A stretch of 14,801 bases of DNA from Thermoproteota archaeon (GTDB lineage Archaea > Thermoproteota > Thermoprotei_A > Sulfolobales > Desulfurococcaceae), in assembly GCA_013154205.1 (NCBI GenBank), contig JAADCY010000029.1, positions 1 through 14,801 on the forward strand. The letters are read 5' to 3'. Under the pieces are notes generated by a model. It was not told where the DNA came from. It worked only from the letters and a program-made list of their open reading frames with translations, and did no database searches. Below, piece by piece: positions 13,227 to 14,801 of the stretch. Both the position numbers and the translations under genes were made by a program. Numbering within the stretch: the stretch's first letter is position 1; every line of letters begins with the position of its first letter.

Positions 13227-13377
13227 GAGTATTCTATCTTCTATGCTTTTACTGTACATGTTTTTTATTAGAAGAAATGTTTTGCTTGTATGAAGAGTAA
13301 ACACTCTATGATAGAATATTGGGGAACGCTTATTATCTGACGAGAGCCCTACATTTTCTATTTGAACAACATGTCCT

Positions 13378-13385
13378 GGTGATCT
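13378..13385 (+). promoter_or_regulatory. Ribosome binding site fixing the TTG start of the AOR gene
   Basis: GGTGATCT matches the complement of the archaeal 16S rRNA 3' end. Six bases separate GGTG from the TTG at 13388. The protein that follows, MYGWGGKVIYVDL, lines up with the N-terminus of known AORs, which begin MYG. Confidence 0.75.
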
Positions 13386-13387
13386 AA

Positions 13388-14801
13388 TTGTATGGATGGG
13401 GAGGTAAAGTAATCTATGTTGACCTGACCAGGGAAAAAGTCGTAGTACAGCCTCTCAGCGAAACCGAAGCGAAAATGTATCTCGGCGGAAGAGGCCTAAA
13501 CTCCTATAGGCTCTTCAAAATGGTGAAGCCGGGAATAGACCCGCTAAGCCCCGAGAACGTACTATGCCTCGCTAACGGTGTACTAGCAGGTACAGCACTA
13601 CCAATGACGAGCAGGACCGAGATAAGCAGCTTATCTCCTCTTTCAGGAATACTCGGTGATGGCAACGCGGGAGGAGAGTTCTCAGCAATCCTAAAGCACG
13701 CAGGCTACGACCAGATAGTGATCACTGGGAGGGCGAGCAAGCCCAAATATATATGGATAGAGGACGACACGGTAGAGATCAGAGATGCCAGTGATCTATG
13801 GGGATTAAAGGTCAGCGAAATGGTTGATACACTAAGAGACATACATGGCGACGACATAGCCGTTGCAGGAATAGGCCCAGCCGGCGAGCACCTAGTACGA
13901 TTCGCGACAACTATGATCGACAAGTACCACAGCGGAGCACGCGGAACAGGAGCCGTATGGGGTTCTAAGAACCTCAAAGCAATCGCTGTTAGAGGCACTA
14001 AAGGCGTAGAGATAGCTGATCCCGAGACATTCTTCAAGCTAGCCAAAGAAGACGAGGAATGGTTCAAGAAGAACGAATTCGTCAAGAAAATATATAGCGT
14101 GATAGGAACACACTACGGCCTCCTAGCATGGTATCCCGGGTGGAAATACTTCGAGAAATACCTAGGCCCCGAAGAACTACCAGAGGGTATAAGGCCTGTC
14201 GACCTAGCAAAATACGAGGTCGGCAGAACACAGTGTTTCAGCTGCCCAGTGTCATGTAAGGACGTGTACAAACTGCCGAAATGGAATGAGTACGGCGTAT
14301 CAAGCGAGTTCGAATCAATATACGCCCTAGGAGCGAACAATGCTATTACAGATACAGAGGCTATCCTGAAGATGGAGCAGATGGCCGACGAGTACGGTAT
14401 GGATGTAATCACACTTGGCGATACACTAGCAATGGCGAAATTCCTCTACGAAAAAGGGATCATAACAGACACCGATACAGGCGGCATACCCCTAAGGTGG
14501 GGTGATGCCGAGACACAGATCAAGCTCATAGAGATGATAGCATACAGAGAAGGATTTGGGAACAAACTAGCAGAAGGATACAGGAACTTTGCGAAGATAA
14601 TCGGTCCCGAAGCACTAAAGTATAGTTACGACGTCAAAGGCCTAAGCAGGGGCTGGTACCACGTAGACTTTATGAACGGTATCTTCACACTAGCCCATGC
14701 AACATCGACAAGAGGAGCAGACCACCTACGTGGAAGAAGCTGGGCATACTGGGAGAACGATAGAAACATGGATCCAGAGCTACCACTAAAGCTCTTAGAG
14801 G
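13388..14801 (+). CDS. Aldehyde:ferredoxin oxidoreductase family tungsten enzyme (3' end beyond window)
   Basis: This cytosolic tungstopterin enzyme oxidises aldehydes to carboxylic acids and passes electrons to ferredoxin. The 471 codons seen are about three quarters of the usual 600-620 aa. The N-terminal domain shows GGRGLNSY, DPLSPEN, the SPLSG block and ARGTGAVWGSKNLKA. Three of the four [4Fe-4S] ligands are C283, C286 and C290 (CFSCPVSC); the fourth lies past the edge. E309 (SEFES) and H446 (RGADH) match the two active-site residues E313 and H448 of Pyrococcus furiosus AOR. DEYGMD corresponds to the first pterin-binding DxxGLD motif. The stretch before ATSTRG reads WYHVDFMNGIF instead of the usual PAYDPRGxxGxG, so this is a divergent subfamily. 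The start is TTG with a strong GGTGATCT site. Confidence 0.93.
   Translation, partial: MYGWGGKVIYVDLTREKVVVQPLSETEAKMYLGGRGLNSYRLFKMVKPGIDPLSPENVLCLANGVLAGTALPMTSRTEISSLSPLSGILGDGNAGGEFSAILKHAGYDQIVITGRASKPKYIWIEDDTVEIRDASDLWGLKVSEMVDTLRDIHGDDIAVAGIGPAGEHLVRFATTMIDKYHSGARGTGAVWGSKNLKAIAVRGTKGVEIADPETFFKLAKEDEEWFKKNEFVKKIYSVIGTHYGLLAWYPGWKYFEKYLGPEELPEGIRPVDLAKYEVGRTQCFSCPVSCKDVYKLPKWNEYGVSSEFESIYALGANNAITDTEAILKMEQMADEYGMDVITLGDTLAMAKFLYEKGIITDTDTGGIPLRWGDAETQIKLIEMIAYREGFGNKLAEGYRNFAKIIGPEALKYSYDVKGLSRGWYHVDFMNGIFTLAHATSTRGADHLRGRSWAYWENDRNMDPELPLKLLE

Larger units (their letters stand above)
13196..13387. other. AT-rich leader region of the AOR gene with inverted repeats
   Basis: Apart from the sRNA promoter, I see no gene here. 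TATTCTATC (13230-13238) and GATAGAATA (13310-13318) are exact inverted copies about 70 bases apart. AGAGT (13294-13298) and ACTCT (13303-13307) form a small palindrome around AAAC. CGCTTATTATC near 13327-13337 could be the TATA element of the AOR gene, giving a leader of about 30 bases. The repeats could be operator sites, but no regulator is known from this window. Confidence 0.3.

Noticed and set aside
13028..13300. 90-codon + strand frame after the surface-protein gene
   Set aside because: It starts inside the tRNA-Arg gene and crosses the C/D-box sRNA candidate, has no ribosome binding site, and its Phe/Cys-rich content reflects AT-rich spacer.
13705..14412. Two minus-strand frames inside the AOR gene
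   Set aside because: Antisense shadows of a clearly coding AOR frame with strong conserved motifs.

Overview
The window looks like a piece of a hyperthermophilic archaeal chromosome, most likely a crenarchaeon (Thermoproteota, Desulfurococcales-like). This rests on dense AGG/AGA, ATA and CTA codon use, frequent TTG and GTG starts behind GGAG/GGTGATC-type ribosome binding sites, a tRNA gene without encoded CCA, archaeal C/D-box sRNA candidates in GC-rich intergenic islands, a tungsten-type aldehyde:ferredoxin oxidoreductase, and an archaeal acylaminoacyl peptidase-like S9 enzyme. I do not name a species.

Layout from left to right: a NusB-like plus m5C RNA methyltransferase gene (115-1452, +); an intergenic stretch with a strong GC hairpin and a C/D-box sRNA candidate (about 1456-1601); an atypical short-chain dehydrogenase (1616-2404, -); a GC-rich ncRNA candidate (2465-2533); a two-gene + operon with a signal-anchored extracytoplasmic protein and a DUF998 membrane protein (2560-4364); an MFS permease (4440-5654, -); an APC amino-acid permease fused to a nucleotidyltransferase domain (5764-7386, -); a small membrane protein (7487-7918, +) whose stop overlaps that of a second MFS permease (7915-9114, -); a serine peptidase that probably shares a transcript with that permease (9146-10918, -); a two-gene + operon with a polytopic membrane protein and a signal-anchored protein (10995-13077); a tRNA-Arg(UCG) on the - strand, into which the preceding ORF runs antisense (13013-13088); a clear C/D-box sRNA candidate just upstream of that tRNA (13138-13195, -); and the first 471 codons of an aldehyde:ferredoxin oxidoreductase (13388 to the right edge, +).

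Read together, the metabolic genes (cytosolic oligopeptidase, amino-acid permease, MFS permeases, AOR) fit a peptide-fermenting heterotroph. Peptides or amino acids are imported and hydrolysed, and aldehydes from 2-keto-acid metabolism are oxidised to acids with reduction of ferredoxin. There is no CRISPR array, transposase or integrase in the window. The items most worth checking are the permease-nucleotidyltransferase fusion, the C/D-box sRNA candidates with their own promoter-like TATA elements, the ORF ending inside the tRNA gene, and the membrane protein with EEG and FHG motifs.
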